Notes: a model not told the origin generated them from the sequence alone. A stretch of DNA of 64,000 nt from Mesorhizobium loti (GCA_014189435.1 CP050293.1:5001-69000), one strand, 5' to 3'; positions 37,520-46,682 are shown, counted from the first letter of the stretch. Made by a program: numbers and translations.

Positions 37520-38302
37520 TCAATCGAGGCCGGCCGACGCCAGCCGCATCAGCGCTTCGCGAACGCCGGCACGCCGGTAGGTCTCGGTGACGAGCCCGTC
37601 CTGTCTCAGCGCCTCGCGGCGGCGTTCGACAAAGGCGCGTTCCTCGCCGGTCAGGTCGTGTTCTCGCTTGCGGAGCCATTCCTGGTAGGACGGATCGACC
37701 TCCTTGACCGGCTTGGCCGCTGTCGAAACCGAAGCCGGGCGGTAGTCGGTATAGCGAGGCCGCAAGGCGCTGTTGGGGTTGTATTCAGTTCGCCTGTCGT
37801 TGCCCGAAATGACGAGGTCGGGATCCGACACCCGGCCCGACGGGCTGTAGACGAATGCCGAGACAATCCGGTCGAGCGCCGCGTCGACTTCCTTCGGACG
37901 GTGTACGACGTCTCGCGGCTGGCGATCGGGGACAGCAAGCCGGGTGATGCCGCGATCGTTGATGGCGTCGAGTACCTCGCGGTGATCGCGCGAGGTGATG
38001 ACCTCGCGCCGGGCCGGCCAGAAATCATAGGGCGCATGCGCGCCATAGCCCTTGCCGATGCGGAAGGCATAGATTTCCGGATAGACCGTCAATTCGGTGC
38101 GGCGGCTTGGCTTGACGTCGTAGAACGAGGTGATGGCGATCTGCAGCAGATGGGTCGCGCCGATGCCGCCAAGCGCGTCGTCGATCACCAGGCCGAAACG
38201 GTCATGCGGGTTCCAGTCCGGCAAGGCCTCGGCGATCGAAGCGGGCTTGCCGCCGATCTCGACATCGAACATGTTCGCTTTCAACAATGTCACGACATGC
38301 AT
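37520..38302 (-). CDS. Protein of unknown function
   Basis: 260 residues from the ATG at 38302, with CAGGAG upstream. No signal peptide, membrane segment or recognised motif. The N-terminal half is mixed alpha/beta (GLVIDDALGGIGATHLLQIAITSFYDVKPSRRTELTVYPEIYAFRIG), with a charged C-terminal third (REHDLTGEERAFVERRREAL). Reads like a well-formed protein with codon use like its neighbours. Stands alone between the convergent oxidoreductase gene and a repeat element. I do not recognise the family. Confidence 0.75.
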   Translation of the reverse strand: MHVVTLLKANMFDVEIGGKPASIAEALPDWNPHDRFGLVIDDALGGIGATHLLQIAITSFYDVKPSRRTELTVYPEIYAFRIGKGYGAHAPYDFWPARREVITSRDHREVLDAINDRGITRLAVPDRQPRDVVHRPKEVDAALDRIVSAFVYSPSGRVSDPDLVISGNDRRTEYNPNSALRPRYTDYRPASVSTAAKPVKEVDPSYQEWLRKREHDLTGEERAFVERRREALRQDGLVTETYRRAGVREALMRLASAGLD

Positions 38303-38434
38303 TGGGCTCTCCTGACGGCCGTCTTTCGATTCGACAAGGCTTCCGATTCGCCAAGGCTTCATCAAACCAGCCATGAACACGCTTGTCAGCCCATATCGGG
38401 TTTGGCCCCCTCCTTCCCCACCGGTGCCCATATC

Positions 38435-38502
38435 GCTCTAACTCTTTGTTTTGGCACAATTCCGGACGGAAAACCGCTTCACACTTTTCCTGGAATTGCT
38501 CT
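38435..38502. repeat. Interspersed palindromic repeat, copy 2
   Basis: Opposite orientation to the copy at 11444-11511, with the same inverted ends and nearly the same 68 bp. It ends about 28 bp before the DeoR start, so it lies within or against that gene's promoter region. Confidence 0.85.
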
Positions 38503-38530
38503 AATGTCCTCGACTCGCGGAGGATTGATC

Positions 38531-39313
38531 ATGGAGCATAGCCGGCTGTCGAAGAAGGAGCGGCATGAGCTCATCCTGTCGGAAGTGCGCCGGTCGGCCT
38601 CGATCCGTATCTCCAGGCTCGCCATACGCCTGGGCGTCGCCGGCGAGACGATCCGTCGCGACCTCATCGAGCTTGGCGACGCGGGGCTGCTCAACCGAAC
38701 CTATGGTGGTGCGACGATCTCGCTGGTGACATCCGAGCCGGTGATTGCCGAGCGTAGCCAGACCATGGTCGAGGAGCGTACCCGGATCGGGCGTGGCGCG
38801 GCCGGGCTGGTCAAGAAAGGCCAGATCGTGATGATCGACGGCGGCTCGACAACCTACGAGGTGGCGCGCAATCTCTCGCAGCTGAGGCGCGACCTGACCG
38901 TCATCACCAACTCCATCGGCGTGGCCTCGGTAGCCGGCGCCAATCCGACTTTCCGGGTTGTCCTGTGCCCCGGCACCTATGACAGCCGCGAAGCCAGCGT
39001 GTTCGGCGAGGATACGGTCGAATTCATCAGGCGCTACAATGCCGATATTGCCATCATCGGCGCCTCGAGCCTGTCCGCGGATGGGCCCAGCGACATGATC
39101 TCGGGAGCAGCGGCGGTCAAGCGGGCGATGATCTCGCGAACGCTGTCGACAGCGCTGGTGGTGACCAACGACAAGTTCGGCCGCAACAGCCTCGAGCGCG
39201 TGTGCGGCATCGGCGAGCTTTCCGACATCGTCACCGATCGCGAGCCGCAGCCGGCGCTGCGCGCCGTCATCGAAGCGGCTGGAACGGAACTTCACATCTT
39301 TGGCGGCGGCTGA
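38531..39313 (+). CDS. DeoR-family transcriptional regulator
   Basis: 260 residues from the ATG at 38531, preceded by GCGGAGG; an ATG at 38504 is less likely. DeoR-type helix-turn-helix at about 20-55 (ISRLAIRLGVAGETIRRDLIELGDAGLLNRTYGGA), then a sugar-phosphate isomerase-like sensor domain with IDGGSTTYEVARNL and DIAIIGASSLSADG. Such proteins repress sugar catabolic genes and respond to a phosphorylated intermediate. No obvious sugar gene is adjacent; the target may be distant. Confidence 0.88.
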   Translation: MEHSRLSKKERHELILSEVRRSASIRISRLAIRLGVAGETIRRDLIELGDAGLLNRTYGGATISLVTSEPVIAERSQTMVEERTRIGRGAAGLVKKGQIVMIDGGSTTYEVARNLSQLRRDLTVITNSIGVASVAGANPTFRVVLCPGTYDSREASVFGEDTVEFIRRYNADIAIIGASSLSADGPSDMISGAAAVKRAMISRTLSTALVVTNDKFGRNSLERVCGIGELSDIVTDREPQPALRAVIEAAGTELHIFGGG

Positions 39314-39315
39314 GC

Positions 39316-39822
39316 CTATCCGGCATCCCGGTTTGTCAGCGCGATATGACAGCAGCCGGAGCCATGGTCCGGAGTCCAGGTGACATTGTCGAAACGCACG
39401 CCGGTCGCCTCGAACAGGCCGCGGTCGAAGGCGCCGGCAATGCGGCAGAGCGTGGCGAGTTTTTCGTCCCCAACGCCGGCCTCGACCCAGGCATCTTTCA
39501 GCGGGCAGCGTTTCACCTTGAAGGCGATGCGGTCGTCGCTGCGTTCGACATCGGTCGGGTACATCAGGCCGCCATCCGGGCTGACCGCCAGGAAGGCCTC
39601 GCCGATCGCGCCGGCGTCGTTGGCGCCGAAGCTGGCGAAAGCGACTGCCGCGACTTCCTTGCCGCGCTGTTCGATGGCGCGGATCATGATCGCTTCGGCC
39701 TTTTCGGCACCCAGCTCGCCGGTCAGTTCGTCGAGGAACAGGCGGTATAGATCGGCTCGGTTGCGAAAAGCGGAATCGAGTTCGCGCGACAGCTTCTCGG
39801 CTCTGGCTTCGGGGTCGGTCAT
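39316..39822 (-). CDS. L-2-amino-thiazoline-4-carboxylic acid hydrolase-like protein
   Basis: 168 residues. Helical N-terminus, then the family's Cys and Asp pattern: KRCPLKDAW, LCRIAGAFDRGLFEATG and a C-terminal GSGCCHIAL. ATC hydrolases open a thiazoline ring on the way to L-cysteine; many homologues have no tested activity. Last gene of the peptide-type importer operon, overlapping the ATPase by 4 bp, which suggests processing of the imported compound. Confidence 0.72.
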   Translation of the reverse strand: MTDPEARAEKLSRELDSAFRNRADLYRLFLDELTGELGAEKAEAIMIRAIEQRGKEVAAVAFASFGANDAGAIGEAFLAVSPDGGLMYPTDVERSDDRIAFKVKRCPLKDAWVEAGVGDEKLATLCRIAGAFDRGLFEATGVRFDNVTWTPDHGSGCCHIALTNRDAG

Positions 39823-40604
39823 GATGCGTCCTGGGTGGTCCGGTTCAATCTCGGTGCGGCCGCCACCAGCGCCTTGCCGATGGCCGATTGCGGCGCGTCG
39901 ATGACGGCACAGGCATCGCCACTCTCGGCAATCCGCCCGGCATCGAGAAGGACGACGCGGTGGGCGATCGCCCTGATGACGCCGAGATCATGTGAAATGA
40001 AGAGATAGGCGATCCGTTCCTGCCGTTGCAGGTCGAGCAAAAGGTCGAGGATCTGTCCGCGCACGGAAACGTCGAGCGCCGACACCGCCTCGTCGAGCAC
40101 GATCAGCGACGGCTTCGTCGCGACGGCGCGGGCAATGGCGACGCGCTGCCGCTGGCCACCGGAGATTTCATGGATCGCGCGCGGCGCGAGCTCCGCCGTC
40201 AGCCCGACGCGCTCCAGCAAGGCGGCGATGCGGCGCGGGCGCTCGGAGCGGGAGGCGATGCCTTGGATGCGCAAGGGATCGTCGAGCACACGCGCCACCG
40301 TGGCGCGCGGGTTGAAGGCGGCCAACGGATCCTGGAACACCATCTGCAGGCGTGCGCGGCGTGCTCGCAGCGCTGCGCCGCGCACGGCCAGGAAATCGTC
40401 GCCTTCGAATTCGATGCGTCCGGCGTCCGGCTCGATCAATCGCAGCACCAGCCGCGCGATCGTCGATTTGCCGCTGCCGGAGGGTCCGGCCAGCGCCAGC
40501 GTTTCGCCGGGGTCGATGTGAAAAGAGACATCGTCTACGGCAGCGATGGTCTTGTCGCCGCGACGGTAGCGCTTGGTGAGGCTGGACACCGTGAGCAGCC
40601 TCAT
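39819..40604 (-). CDS. Peptide-type ABC transporter ATPase, DppF/OppF-like
   Basis: 261 residues. Walker A GPSGSGKST near 40-48, Q-loop MVFQDPLAAFNPR, signature ISGGQRQR, Walker B LIVLDEAVSAL, with H-loop YLFISHDL. LDEA in place of LDEP is tolerated in this family. It pairs with the DppD-like ATPase; the four-base overlaps on both sides show tight coupling. It lacks the C-terminal oligopeptide-domain extension typical of many OppF proteins. Confidence 0.92.
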   Translation of the reverse strand: MRLLTVSSLTKRYRRGDKTIAAVDDVSFHIDPGETLALAGPSGSGKSTIARLVLRLIEPDAGRIEFEGDDFLAVRGAALRARRARLQMVFQDPLAAFNPRATVARVLDDPLRIQGIASRSERPRRIAALLERVGLTAELAPRAIHEISGGQRQRVAIARAVATKPSLIVLDEAVSALDVSVRGQILDLLLDLQRQERIAYLFISHDLGVIRAIAHRVVLLDAGRIAESGDACAVIDAPQSAIGKALVAAAPRLNRTTQDAS

Positions 40605-41446
40605 GCGCGGAGCTCGGCCCGGTTCAGCAATGGCTTGGCGTCGAGGCCGATATGGGCGTCGAGCAATGCGCGCGTATAGGGCTGGGTTGGCGCATCGACA
40701 ATCTGCGCCGTGGTGCCAAACTCGACCAGTTGGCCATGACGGAAAACGGCGATGCGCTCGGCAAGCTCGGCCGCCAGCGCGATGTCGTGGCTGATGAACA
40801 GCAGCGTCATGCCGTCCTCGGTCACCAACCGTCGGATCAAGGCGACGATCTCAGCCTGCACGATGGTGTCGAGCGCGCTGGTCGCCTCGTCGGCGATCAG
40901 CAATTTCGGACCGGCCGCAATGGCTGCGGCGATCGCCACACGCTGCCTCTGGCCGCCGGAGAGCTGATGCGGGAAGGCGCGCAAGGCTGAGTCCGGGTCC
41001 GGCAGGCGGACGCGCTCGAGCAGGCTTTTGGCCCTGGCATAGGACTGGGACCAGGTGAGGCCGAGATGCGTGCGCGCGACTTCGGCGATTTGCTTGCCGA
41101 TGGTCATCACCGGATCGAGGCTGGCGGACGGATCCTGAAAGACGAAGCCGATATTACGGCCGAGGAGGGGCACTCCATCGCGAAGATGAAAAGGTTGGCG
41201 CTCTACGGCGCCCAACCTTGGCGGCGGACGTAAGAACCAGTCTATCCGCCCATCGATCCTCGAAGAAGCCGGCAACAACCCCGCAATCGCCAACGCCAGA
41301 GTGCTCTTGCCCGAGCCGCTTTCCCCTATGACGGCCAGACGCTCGCCAGCCACTATGTCGAGGTTGATACCCTTCAGCGCCGCCAACTCGCTGCCGTCGC
41401 GGCGGTAGGTCACCGTCAGGTAGCGGATCGTAGCGAGCGCGGTCAC
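40601..41446 (-). CDS. Peptide-type ABC transporter ATPase, DppD/OppD-like
   Basis: 281 residues. Walker A GESGSGKST near 39-47, FVFQDPSASLDPVMTIG, signature LSGGQRQR, Walker B LLIADEATSALD. The loop between Walker A and Q-loop carries an unusual WFLRPPPRLGAVERQPFHLRDG stretch. Ends with a short C-terminal region (TQPYTRALLDAH) of the peptide-transporter type. Partner of the DppF-like subunit. Confidence 0.92.
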   Translation of the reverse strand: MTALATIRYLTVTYRRDGSELAALKGINLDIVAGERLAVIGESGSGKSTLALAIAGLLPASSRIDGRIDWFLRPPPRLGAVERQPFHLRDGVPLLGRNIGFVFQDPSASLDPVMTIGKQIAEVARTHLGLTWSQSYARAKSLLERVRLPDPDSALRAFPHQLSGGQRQRVAIAAAIAAGPKLLIADEATSALDTIVQAEIVALIRRLVTEDGMTLLFISHDIALAAELAERIAVFRHGQLVEFGTTAQIVDAPTQPYTRALLDAHIGLDAKPLLNRAELRA

Positions 41447-42270
41447 GACAGGCCTCTCCTGACCGCCGTCGTCTCGACGATGCCTTCACCGGCGAGATAG
41501 ACGCCGAGCACGGTCAGCACCAGCGCGATGCCCGGGACGATCGACAGGAAGGGTGCGGTGCGCAGGACAGCGCGGCCTTCTGATATCATGCCGCCCCAGG
41601 TGACCCGGTTGGGATCTCCCAGGCCGAGGAAAGACAACGCCGCTTCGGTGAGGATCGCGGCGGCGACGATCACCGACGACATCGCCAGCACCGGCGGCAA
41701 GGCATTGGGCAGCACCTCGCGAAAGGCGATCGCCAGCGGGTGCATGCCGATGACCCTGGCTCCGGCCACATAATCGCGTTCGCGAATGGAGAGGACTTCC
41801 GCGCGGGCAACCCGAGCAGGCCCCGTCCAGGTGCCGAGCGCGATGGCAATCACGACGATGCCGAGCGACGGTCCGACGACGCTGACGAAAGCCAGCGCCA
41901 GCAGGAAGCTCGGCACGGTCTGGAAGGCGTCGGTGATGCGCATCAGCACCTCGTCGACGAAGCCGCCGGCAAAGCCGGCCAATGTGCCGACCACGGCGCC
42001 GACGACAAGCGCCGCCGCCGCCGCGGCGGCGAGCCCGACGGCCAGCGATGTGCGGGCGCCATGAAAAAGCTCGGCCAGCACGTTGCGGCCAAGCCGGTCG
42101 GTGCCGAGCGGCAGCGACCAGTCCTGGAACGGCGGCAGCAGTGCCGGCCCGGCGATGGCTTGCGGATCGCCGGGGAACAGCAGCGTCGCCGACAGCGCCA
42201 TGGCGATCAGCGCCGCCAGGAGGATGGCGCCGGCGACCGCCTCGGGCGTGCGCAGAAAGCGTGGGCTCAT
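41443..42270 (-). CDS. Peptide-type ABC permease, DppC-like
   Basis: 275 residues with about six membrane segments. The start FPGDPQ...LPLGTDRLGRNVLAELFHGARTSLAVG is the DppC family hallmark, and the coupling loop SIRERDYVAGARVIGMHPLAIAFREVLPN identifies the ATPase contact. Four-base overlaps with both neighbours. Confidence 0.93.
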   Translation of the reverse strand: MSPRFLRTPEAVAGAILLAALIAMALSATLLFPGDPQAIAGPALLPPFQDWSLPLGTDRLGRNVLAELFHGARTSLAVGLAAAAAAALVVGAVVGTLAGFAGGFVDEVLMRITDAFQTVPSFLLALAFVSVVGPSLGIVVIAIALGTWTGPARVARAEVLSIRERDYVAGARVIGMHPLAIAFREVLPNALPPVLAMSSVIVAAAILTEAALSFLGLGDPNRVTWGGMISEGRAVLRTAPFLSIVPGIALVLTVLGVYLAGEGIVETTAVRRGLS

Positions 42271-43253
42271 GCGCCGGCCTCGCCAGCGCCGACGCGCGGA
42301 TCGAGGAAGGCATAGGCGATGTCGACGGCAAGATTGATGACAATGACCAGCACGGCGCTGGTGAGAATAATCCCGAGCAGCAACGGGGTGTCCCGCGCGG
42401 CCACCGCTTCCTGCGCCAGCCGGCCGAGGCCGGGCACGGAAAAGACGCTCTCGATGACGACGCTGCCGCCGAGCATCTGCGCCGACTGCAGCCCACGCAT
42501 GGTGACCAGTGGCAGCAGTGCGTTGCGGGCGACATGGGCGAGCACGATGCGGCGGCGTGACAATCCCCTGGCGCGGGCGGCCAGCACGAAATCCAAGCGC
42601 CAGACCTCGGCCATGCCGGCGCGCATCATGCGCAGATAGAGCGCCAGATAGATGAAGCCGAGGGCCGAAACAGGCAGGACGAGATGGACGGCGATGTCGG
42701 CTGCGCGATCAAGGCCGCTCTTGTCGGATGCCAGAGACTCAATGCCGCCGATCGGCAGCCAGCGCAGGTCGACGGCAAAGACGACGATCAGCACCAGTCC
42801 GAGCCAGAAACCCGGCACGGCATAGAGCGCCAGCGAGCCGATCGACAGGAAGCGGTCGCGGAAACTGCCTGGCCGCGCGCCGGCATAGATGCCGAGTGCC
42901 GAGCCAAGCCCGAAGGAGAGCGCGGTGGCGCTGACCATCAACAGCAGCGTGTTGGGCAGGCGTTCGAGGATGACGTCGCGGATCGGTCGGGAGAAGGTCA
43001 CCGACTGGCCGAGATCGAGATGCAGCAGCGCCCAGAGATAGTTGGCCAGTCGCGTCAGCTCCGACTGGTCGAGGCCCCAGCGATGGCGCAACAGCTCGAT
43101 CATGCCAGCGTCGCCGCCGGTCGAGACGATATAGGCGTCGACCGCATCGCCGGGGGCGGCTTCGAGCAGCAGGAAGGTGCCGACGACGACGATCAGCAGC
43201 ACGAAGATGCTGCCGACGAGGCGACGGCGGAGCAGGGTGAGGGCGCGCGTCAT
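42267..43253 (-). CDS. Peptide-type ABC permease, DppB-like
   Basis: 328 residues from the ATG at 43253; the longer frame upstream is repeat sequence. N-terminal membrane segment LVGSIFVLLIVVVGTFLLLEAAPGD, then LRHRWGLDQ, LPNTLLLMVSATALSFGLGS and coupling loop DFVLAARARGLSRRRIVLAHVARNALLPLVT, all DppB-type. First of the four membrane and ATPase genes, separated from the binding-protein gene by 246 bp holding a palindromic element. Confidence 0.93.
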   Translation of the reverse strand: MTRALTLLRRRLVGSIFVLLIVVVGTFLLLEAAPGDAVDAYIVSTGGDAGMIELLRHRWGLDQSELTRLANYLWALLHLDLGQSVTFSRPIRDVILERLPNTLLLMVSATALSFGLGSALGIYAGARPGSFRDRFLSIGSLALYAVPGFWLGLVLIVVFAVDLRWLPIGGIESLASDKSGLDRAADIAVHLVLPVSALGFIYLALYLRMMRAGMAEVWRLDFVLAARARGLSRRRIVLAHVARNALLPLVTMRGLQSAQMLGGSVVIESVFSVPGLGRLAQEAVAARDTPLLLGIILTSAVLVIVINLAVDIAYAFLDPRVGAGEAGA

Positions 43254-43262
43254 GGCCGCTTT

Positions 43263-43403
43263 ACCCTCCCCCTTTGTGGGGAGGGTCGATCCGCGAAGCG
43301 GAGCGGGGTGGGGGTCTTCAGGTTCGCGCGAGTACCCCCACCCCGCCGACCGCTTGCCGCTGCGCGGCAACCACTCGTCGACCCTCCCCACAAGGGGGAG
43401 GGT
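43263..43403. repeat. MITE-like palindromic element inside the peptide importer operon
   Basis: About 141 bp with near-perfect 26-bp inverted ends: ACCCTCCCCC...GGGAGGGTCGA at 43263-43289 and its complement at 43378-43403, and a second inner pair (GCGGGGTGGGGGT / ACCCCCACCCCGC). No coding frame. The tail to about 43440 contains TGTCCGGCAGGACA, also present in the element at 46683-46864. The whole unit could fold into one long hairpin in the operon mRNA. Confidence 0.85.
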
Positions 43404-43499
43404 GAGGCTGGAGATGTCCGGCAGGACAGAGGGGGGCGCGAAGGAACTCTCACTATCGAACCTGAGCACCCGAACAGACGATCTGCAAGTCGGAAGGGC

Positions 43500-45110
43500 T
43501 CAACCTGCCAAATACGTGTCCGCCCAGTTCGACACCGCCCAGCGCGGGTTGTTGGCGATGTTGCCGACCGTGTCGCGGGCGACGCTGATAAAACTCCATT
43601 CGGCGACGTTGATCAGCGGCAGGTCGGCGGCTACCTCCTTCTGGAACTCCTTGTAGAGGTCAGTGCGGGCAGTGGTGTCGAGCGTCTCCGATGCCTTGGC
43701 GATGAGCGCATCGAGTGCGTCGTTCTTGTAGCCGCCCTGGTTGGAGAACGGCACGCCGTCCGGAATGCCACTCTGCACCAGGATGGTGGTCGAGATCGCC
43801 GGATCGCCGCGAAACACCGGCGGGCCGACGGCGAGGTCGAAGGCGTGGTCGGTGTAGACCGCCTTGATGTGCGCGGCCGAGTCGTTGTTGACCAGCCGGG
43901 CGTCGATGCCGATGGCGGCGAGCGCCTGGCGCAGATAGTCGCCGAACTGCTTGGTCTCGTTGAAGTAGGGCGCAGGCAGCAGCTTGAGCGAGAAGCGGTT
44001 GCCGTCGGCGCCTTTCTTGTAGCCGGCCTCGTCGAGCAGCGCGTTGGCCTTGGCGACGTCGAAGGCATAGGTCGGCACGTCGGCGGTGTAGAATTGCGGA
44101 TCGTTCTTCGGCACCGGACCGGTGGCTGTCGCGGCATAGCCGAGGAACACCGTCTTGACGACGAAATCCTTGTCGATGGCGTGTGCGATCGCCTGCCGCA
44201 CCTTCACGTCGGCCAGTTCCTTGCGGCGATGGTTGATCTCGACGACGAGCTGATAGGTCAGCCCTTCATAGCCCTTGGAGATCACCTTCAGGCCCGGCAC
44301 CTTGGAGATGCGGTCGAGGTCGGCCAGCGGCACGGCGGAGAAGGCCGCCAGCTGGATCTCTTCGGCCTCCAGCGCGCTTGCCGCGGACGTGCGATCCGGC
44401 AGCACCTGATAGATGATTTCGTCGAGATAGGGCTCGTCCTTGCCCCAGTAATCCGTGTTCTTCGTCAGCCGGTAATATTGCCCGGCCTTGTACTCGCCGA
44501 ATTTGAACGGCCCCGTGCCGATGGGCGCGTTGTTGGCCGGGTTGTCCTCGATCTTGCCCACCTCGTAGATGTGCTTCGGCACCACGCTGCTCAGCGCCGG
44601 CAGCGCGTTGCGGATCAGCTGGAATGGGGTCGGCTTGGCGAATTTGAACACGGCGGTGAGATCGTCAGGCGTGTCGACGCTGGCCAGATCCTTGAACACG
44701 GTGCGGCCGAGATTCTGCAGCGGCTTCCAGATCTGCAGCGCCGAGAAGGCGACGTCGGCCGAGGTGAACGGCTTGCCGTCATGCCATTTGACGCCGTCGC
44801 GCAGTTTGAACGTCACGGAGAGCCCGTCGGCGGCCCCCTCCCAGCTCAGCGCCAGCCGTGGCGCGAGCCCGTCCTTGCCGTCGAAGGAGGCTTCGGCCAG
44901 CGTTTCAACGATCTTGCTGGAGATGAAAAACACGCCATTGGAGGCGACGATCGCCGGGTTGAGGTTGCGTGGTTCGGAATCGGCGGCCAGCACCAGCCGG
45001 CCGCCCTTCTTCGGCGTCTGCGCCCAACCCGATGTCGGCATGGCGGTCGAGGCCAGCAGCATCGCCGAGCCGGCAAGCATCGTGCGTCTGGAAATCGTGA
45101 AACCTGACAT
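43500..45110 (-). CDS. Peptide-type ABC substrate-binding protein (family 5), Tat-exported
   Basis: 536 residues. The N-terminus SRRTMLAGSAMLLAS is a twin-arginine signal; cleavage probably follows SGWA. Mature chain opens KGGRLVLAADSEPRNLNPAI and contains FKLRDGVKWHDGKPFTSADV, the SBP_bac_5 signature. The family binds peptides, opines, nickel chelates or glycosides. First gene of the operon that runs to 39316. Confidence 0.92.
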   Translation of the reverse strand: MSGFTISRRTMLAGSAMLLASTAMPTSGWAQTPKKGGRLVLAADSEPRNLNPAIVASNGVFFISSKIVETLAEASFDGKDGLAPRLALSWEGAADGLSVTFKLRDGVKWHDGKPFTSADVAFSALQIWKPLQNLGRTVFKDLASVDTPDDLTAVFKFAKPTPFQLIRNALPALSSVVPKHIYEVGKIEDNPANNAPIGTGPFKFGEYKAGQYYRLTKNTDYWGKDEPYLDEIIYQVLPDRTSAASALEAEEIQLAAFSAVPLADLDRISKVPGLKVISKGYEGLTYQLVVEINHRRKELADVKVRQAIAHAIDKDFVVKTVFLGYAATATGPVPKNDPQFYTADVPTYAFDVAKANALLDEAGYKKGADGNRFSLKLLPAPYFNETKQFGDYLRQALAAIGIDARLVNNDSAAHIKAVYTDHAFDLAVGPPVFRGDPAISTTILVQSGIPDGVPFSNQGGYKNDALDALIAKASETLDTTARTDLYKEFQKEVAADLPLINVAEWSFISVARDTVGNIANNPRWAVSNWADTYLAG

Positions 45111-45298
45111 GATCGAACTCCGTCCTCTCCGCGACCCGGTCGGGTGCGCTACCCCTCAGACGCCGGCAAGCCCGCCGGCATCTTGCGGTGGCGATTATGA
45201 GCCTTGCCGAGGGTTTCGCCAGAGACGGAATTGGCGCATCCTCGCTTGGCTTTGAAATTTTCGTCCGCTGGACCAGTTTGGAGGAAGCGGGTCAATTC

Positions 45299-45325
45299 GA
45301 TCAATCTGGTAGGACCAGATTGATC
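45299..45325. promoter_or_regulatory. 27-bp perfect palindrome with TGGT-AGG-ACCA core
   Basis: Arms GATCAATCTGGT and ACCAGATTGATC around AGG, with no mismatch. TGGTNNNACCA is a form often bound by GntR/FadR-subfamily regulators. About 155 bp before the M24 start. Weaker sites of the same core occur at 45380, 50162 and 50338. Confidence 0.75.
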
Positions 45326-45379
45326 TGATATGCGACGGATGACGATATGGTGACGTCGAACGGTGCTGTTTTTCCCATT

Positions 45380-45394
45380 TCTGGCTGGACCAGA
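45380..45394. promoter_or_regulatory. Second TCTGG/CCAGA operator before the M24 gene
   Basis: TCTGGCTGGACCAGA matches TCTGGTNNNACCAGA except for one base. About 85 bp before the ATG and 55 bp after the stronger site, which fits cooperative binding. Confidence 0.5.
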
Positions 45395-45480
45395 GCGGGC
45401 AAAATGGTGCAGATTTGAGCCATAGCCAAGGGATCGGGAGCAGAACAGCCGGCGATCCCAGGCAATTCAGGGAGAGAGAG

Positions 45481-46671
45481 ATGAACATTGCTCCGGGCAA
45501 GAATGCCGTCGGCAATATCCCGTTCGACCAGGCAAGGGTCGACCGGCTGATGGAGGAGGCCGGCATCGATGTGCTGCTCGCCACCTCCAAGCACAACACG
45601 CAGTATCTGCTGGGCGGCTACAAGTTCATCTTCTTTGCCGCCATGGATGCGATCGGCCATAGCCGTTATTTGCCGATCGTCGTGTACGAAAAGGGTGGGC
45701 CGGACCATGCCGCCTATATCGGCAACCGCATGGAGGGCGGTGAGCATCAGAACAACCCGTTCTGGACGCCGACGCTGCACGCCGCCTGCTGGGGCACGCT
45801 CGATGCCGCCAATCTCGCCGTCGAGCACCTGCAGAAGATCGGCAAGGGCAATGCCCGCATCGGCATCGAGCCCGGCTTCCTGCCTTCGGATGCCTATACG
45901 CTGATCCGCAAGGCATTGCCGGATGCCAGACTGATCGATGCGACCGACATGCTGGAGCGCATGCGCGCCATCAAGACCGATGCCGAGCTGGAGAAGCTGC
46001 GCACGGCTTCCGAACTGATCACCGATTCCATGCTGGCAACCATTGCCTGGGCGCACGAAGGCACGACCAAGAGCGAGATCATCGAACAGCTGCGGCGCGA
46101 GGAAACCAATCGCGGCATCCATTTTGAATATTGTCTGCTGACGCTGGGCTCCAGCCACAACCGCGCCGCCTCACCACAGGCGTGGAAGAAGGGCGAGGTT
46201 CTGTCGATCGATTCCGGCGGCAATTATCACGGCTATATCGGCGACCTCTGCCGCATGGGCATTCTGGGCGAACCGGACGCCGAGCTCGAGGATTTGCTGG
46301 CCGAGGTCGAGACGGTGCAGCAGGCGGCCTTCTCAAAGGTCAGGGCGGGCACGCTGGGTGGCGACATGATTTCGCACGCCGAGGGCGTGCTGAAGGCCTC
46401 GAAGGTCGCGGCCTACACGGATTTTTTCGCCCACGGCATGGGGCTGATCACGCATGAAGCGCCGTTCCTGATGACCAACCACCCGGTGACCTATGAGGGC
46501 ACCTATGCGGCAAAGCCGCTGGAGAAGAACATGGTGCTGTCGGTGGAGACAACCATGCTCCACCCGACGCGCGGTTTCATCAAGCTGGAGGACACGCTTG
46601 CGGTGACCGAGAGCGGCTATGTGATGTTCGGTGATCGGGGCAGGGGCTGGAACAGGGGTGGGATTTCATAG
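45481..46671 (+). CDS. M24-family metallopeptidase (Xaa-Pro peptidase/creatinase fold)
   Basis: 396 residues from the ATG at 45481. Creatinase N-terminal domain about 20-155 (VDRLMEEAGIDVLLATSKHNTQYLLGGYKF), then the pita-bread M24 domain with five metal ligands: D in LSIDSGGNYHG and in YIGDLCRMG, H in FAHGMGLITHEAP, E in ETTMLHP and E in KLEDT. Cleaves dipeptides with Pro at position 2 or hydrolyses a related C-N bond. Followed only by a repeat, so it is probably monocistronic. Confidence 0.9.
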   Translation: MNIAPGKNAVGNIPFDQARVDRLMEEAGIDVLLATSKHNTQYLLGGYKFIFFAAMDAIGHSRYLPIVVYEKGGPDHAAYIGNRMEGGEHQNNPFWTPTLHAACWGTLDAANLAVEHLQKIGKGNARIGIEPGFLPSDAYTLIRKALPDARLIDATDMLERMRAIKTDAELEKLRTASELITDSMLATIAWAHEGTTKSEIIEQLRREETNRGIHFEYCLLTLGSSHNRAASPQAWKKGEVLSIDSGGNYHGYIGDLCRMGILGEPDAELEDLLAEVETVQQAAFSKVRAGTLGGDMISHAEGVLKASKVAAYTDFFAHGMGLITHEAPFLMTNHPVTYEGTYAAKPLEKNMVLSVETTMLHPTRGFIKLEDTLAVTESGYVMFGDRGRGWNRGGIS

Positions 46672-46682
46672 GACCCAAGGCT

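Larger units (their letters stand above)
45111..45480. other. 370-bp divergent intergenic region
   Basis: Between the peptide binding-protein gene (minus) and the M24 peptidase gene (plus). No coding frame of quality. Holds two TGGT/ACCA operators, listed separately, and an AG-rich GGGAGAGAGAG ribosome site before 45481. Confidence 0.7.

Noticed and set aside
42684..45107. An 807-residue plus-strand frame
   Set aside because: It is antisense to the DppB-like and peptide binding-protein genes. High-GC codon use leaves long opposite-strand frames open; the composition is not protein-like.
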